A DNA stretch of 64,000 bases from Ptiloglossa arizonensis (lineage: Eukaryota > Arthropoda > Insecta > Hymenoptera > Colletidae), in NCBI RefSeq assembly GCF_051014685.1, contig NW_027479726.1, positions 1 through 64,000 on the forward strand, in the 5' to 3' direction. This document shows positions 63,237-64,000 of the stretch, piece by piece. Position 1 is the first letter of the stretch; every line of letters begins with the position of its first letter. The notes beneath the pieces are model-generated. The model was not told the DNA's origin and did no database searches. It saw nothing but the letters and a program-made list of their open reading frames with translations. The position numbers and the translations under genes were made by a program.

Positions 63237-63743
63237 CCATTCTGGTAAAACGTTTGGAGCAGCAGAATTGCGAAAAATTTGTTGTCCTGTCAACCATTTC
63301 TTAGCTTCAAACTCCCACATCTCGCGAACGGATTGACCTAACGCAAAAATTCCTGTTGCGTCTGAAAGCAGACACTCGCCCGATTACAACGGTATGTGTA
63401 TTTTTTCCCTAGGCCATTCTGGTTAAGCGTTTGGAGCAGCAGAAGTGCGAAAAATTTGTTGTCTTCTCAACCATATCTTAGCTTCAAACTCCCATATCTC
63501 GCGAACGGATTGACCTAACGTAAAATTTCCTATTGCATCTGAAAGTAGAAACTCGCCCGATAACAACGGTATGTGTATTTTTTCCCTAGGCCATTCTGGT
63601 TAAGCGTTTGGAGCAGCAGAATTGCGGAAAATTTTTTGCCTTCTTAACCATTTCTTGGCTTCAAACTCACGTATCTCACGTACGGATTGACCTAACCCAA
63701 AAATTCCTATTGTAACTGAAAGTAGAAACTCGTCCGATTACAA
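63237..63743 (+). repeat. Reused ~507-bp marked block, domain D copy 4
   Basis: Same order of marks, 5,663 bp (32 monomers minus the base lost at 60681) after the previous copy; CACGTATCTCACGTACGG is at 63668. GTTGTCCTGTCAACC near 63,282 is private to this copy. Confidence 0.88.
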
Positions 63744-64000
63744 CGGTATGGGTATTTTTTCCCTAGGCCATTCTGGTTAAGCGTTTGGAGCAGCAGAATT
63801 GCGAAAAATTTTTTGTCTTCTCAACCATTTCTTGGCTTCAAACTCCCATATCTCGCGAACGAATTGACCTAACCCAAAAATTCACATTGCATCTGAAAGT
63901 AGAAACTCGCCCGATTACAACGGTATGTGTATTTTTTCCCTAGGCCATTCTGGTTAAGCGATTGGAGCAGCAGAATTGCGAACAATTTTTTGCCTTCTCA
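63744..64000 (+). repeat. Array continues off the right edge
   Basis: One and a half monomers with AATTTTTTGTCTTC, GCGAACGAATTGACC and AAATTCACATTGC, matching about 61,630-61,880. The last phase-1 start is at 63903, so the final 98 bases are a partial monomer and the array runs on beyond the window. Confidence 0.9.

Larger units (their letters stand above)
1..64000 (+). repeat. 177-bp satellite DNA array filling the window
   Basis: Every part of the window is a copy of the same monomer in the same orientation. Landmarks of the monomer, counted from AAACTCGCCCG as position 1, are: CCGATTACAACGGTATG at 9-25, a T6 run at about 30-35, CCCTAGGCC or CCCTAGCCC at 36-44, GGTTAAGCGTTTGGAG at 50-65, GCGAAAAATTT at 76-86, a pyrimidine-rich stretch CTTCTCAACCATTTCTT at about 92-108, TCTCGCGAACGGATTGACC at 126-144, CCCAAAAATTC at 148-158 and CTGAAAGTAG at 168-177. 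Phase-1 starts at 1, 178, 355, 6903, 10090, 20005, 30098, 43372 and 63903 confirm the 177-bp step. Both edges of the window lie inside the array, so its true length is unknown. Satellite arrays of this type occur in eukaryotic heterochromatin; function as centromere is inference only. Confidence 0.98.

Noticed and set aside
1..64000. CRISPR array
   Set aside because: The entire 177-bp period is conserved; there are no short repeats separated by unrelated unique spacers.
1..64000. tRNA, rRNA or small-RNA gene repeats
   Set aside because: I see no tRNA-like A and B boxes in proper spacing, no rRNA core sequence and no promoter-like element that would make the monomer a gene unit.
1..64000. Transposable element or LTR internal repeats
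   Set aside because: No terminal repeats, target-site duplications, poly-A tails or transposase and reverse-transcriptase frames were seen anywhere.
1..64000. Human alpha satellite (171 bp) or the Arabidopsis 178-bp centromere repeat
   Set aside because: The length is similar, but I recognise none of the sequence landmarks of either family; similar length is common among nucleosome-sized satellites.
1..64000. Half-monomer sub-repeat (GAATTGCGAAAAATTTGTTG against GGATTGACC...AAAAATTCCTGTTG)
   Set aside because: The similarity is limited to an ATTG and an A5-T tract with pyrimidines and needs gaps; it is too weak to claim that the monomer arose from a shorter unit.
1..64000. Telomere or subtelomere junction
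   Set aside because: No TTAGG, TTAGGG or similar telomere repeats and no change of sequence type at either edge.

Overview
The whole window is one uninterrupted, head-to-tail tandem array of a satellite DNA with a 177-bp monomer. All copies lie in the same orientation. I see no unique-sequence island, protein-coding gene, tRNA or rRNA gene, transposon, CRISPR array or inversion. Taking the recurring start AAACTCGCCCG as phase 1, the window holds 361 full monomers plus a 98-base partial monomer at the right edge (63903-64000). A representative monomer is about 41% G+C. It has 8 CpGs against about 7.4 expected, so CpG is not depleted. An array of this kind points to heterochromatin (centromeric, pericentromeric or subtelomeric) of a eukaryote. 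Undepleted CpG fits a lineage with little germline CpG methylation, such as many invertebrates, but I cannot name the species or match the monomer to a known family.

The array is strongly hierarchical. Domain A (1 to about 34.26 kb) consists of long higher-order blocks that restart at 1, 6903, 10090, 20005 and 30098. The last two complete blocks are 9,915 bp (56 monomers) and 10,093 bp (57 monomers). Inside them are younger tandem duplications of 18 monomers (5673-12045), 11 monomers (12652-16293) and 7 monomers (24739-27218). Domain B (about 34.26-43.2 kb) is a mosaic with 13- and 6-monomer repeats and many more diverged monomers. Domain C (about 43.2-50.3 kb) has a 15-monomer displacement repeat and a clean 7-monomer, 1,239-bp higher-order repeat present 2.7 times. 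Domain D (50.3-64 kb) has 4-, 6-, 9- and 23-monomer displacement repeats. A roughly 507-bp block of marked monomers is reused in the same order seven times across domains C and D.

Length control is tight. I located every indel needed to explain the phase across 64 kb: ten +1 monomers that all share one allele, one further +1, four -1 and one -2. These sum to the observed drift of +5 bp. Because 177 is 59 codons, frame is kept from monomer to monomer. Where the two in-frame TAG triplets of the common monomer are both mutated, open frames of up to 170 codons appear, often on both strands at once. I regard these as by-products of the repeat, not genes.
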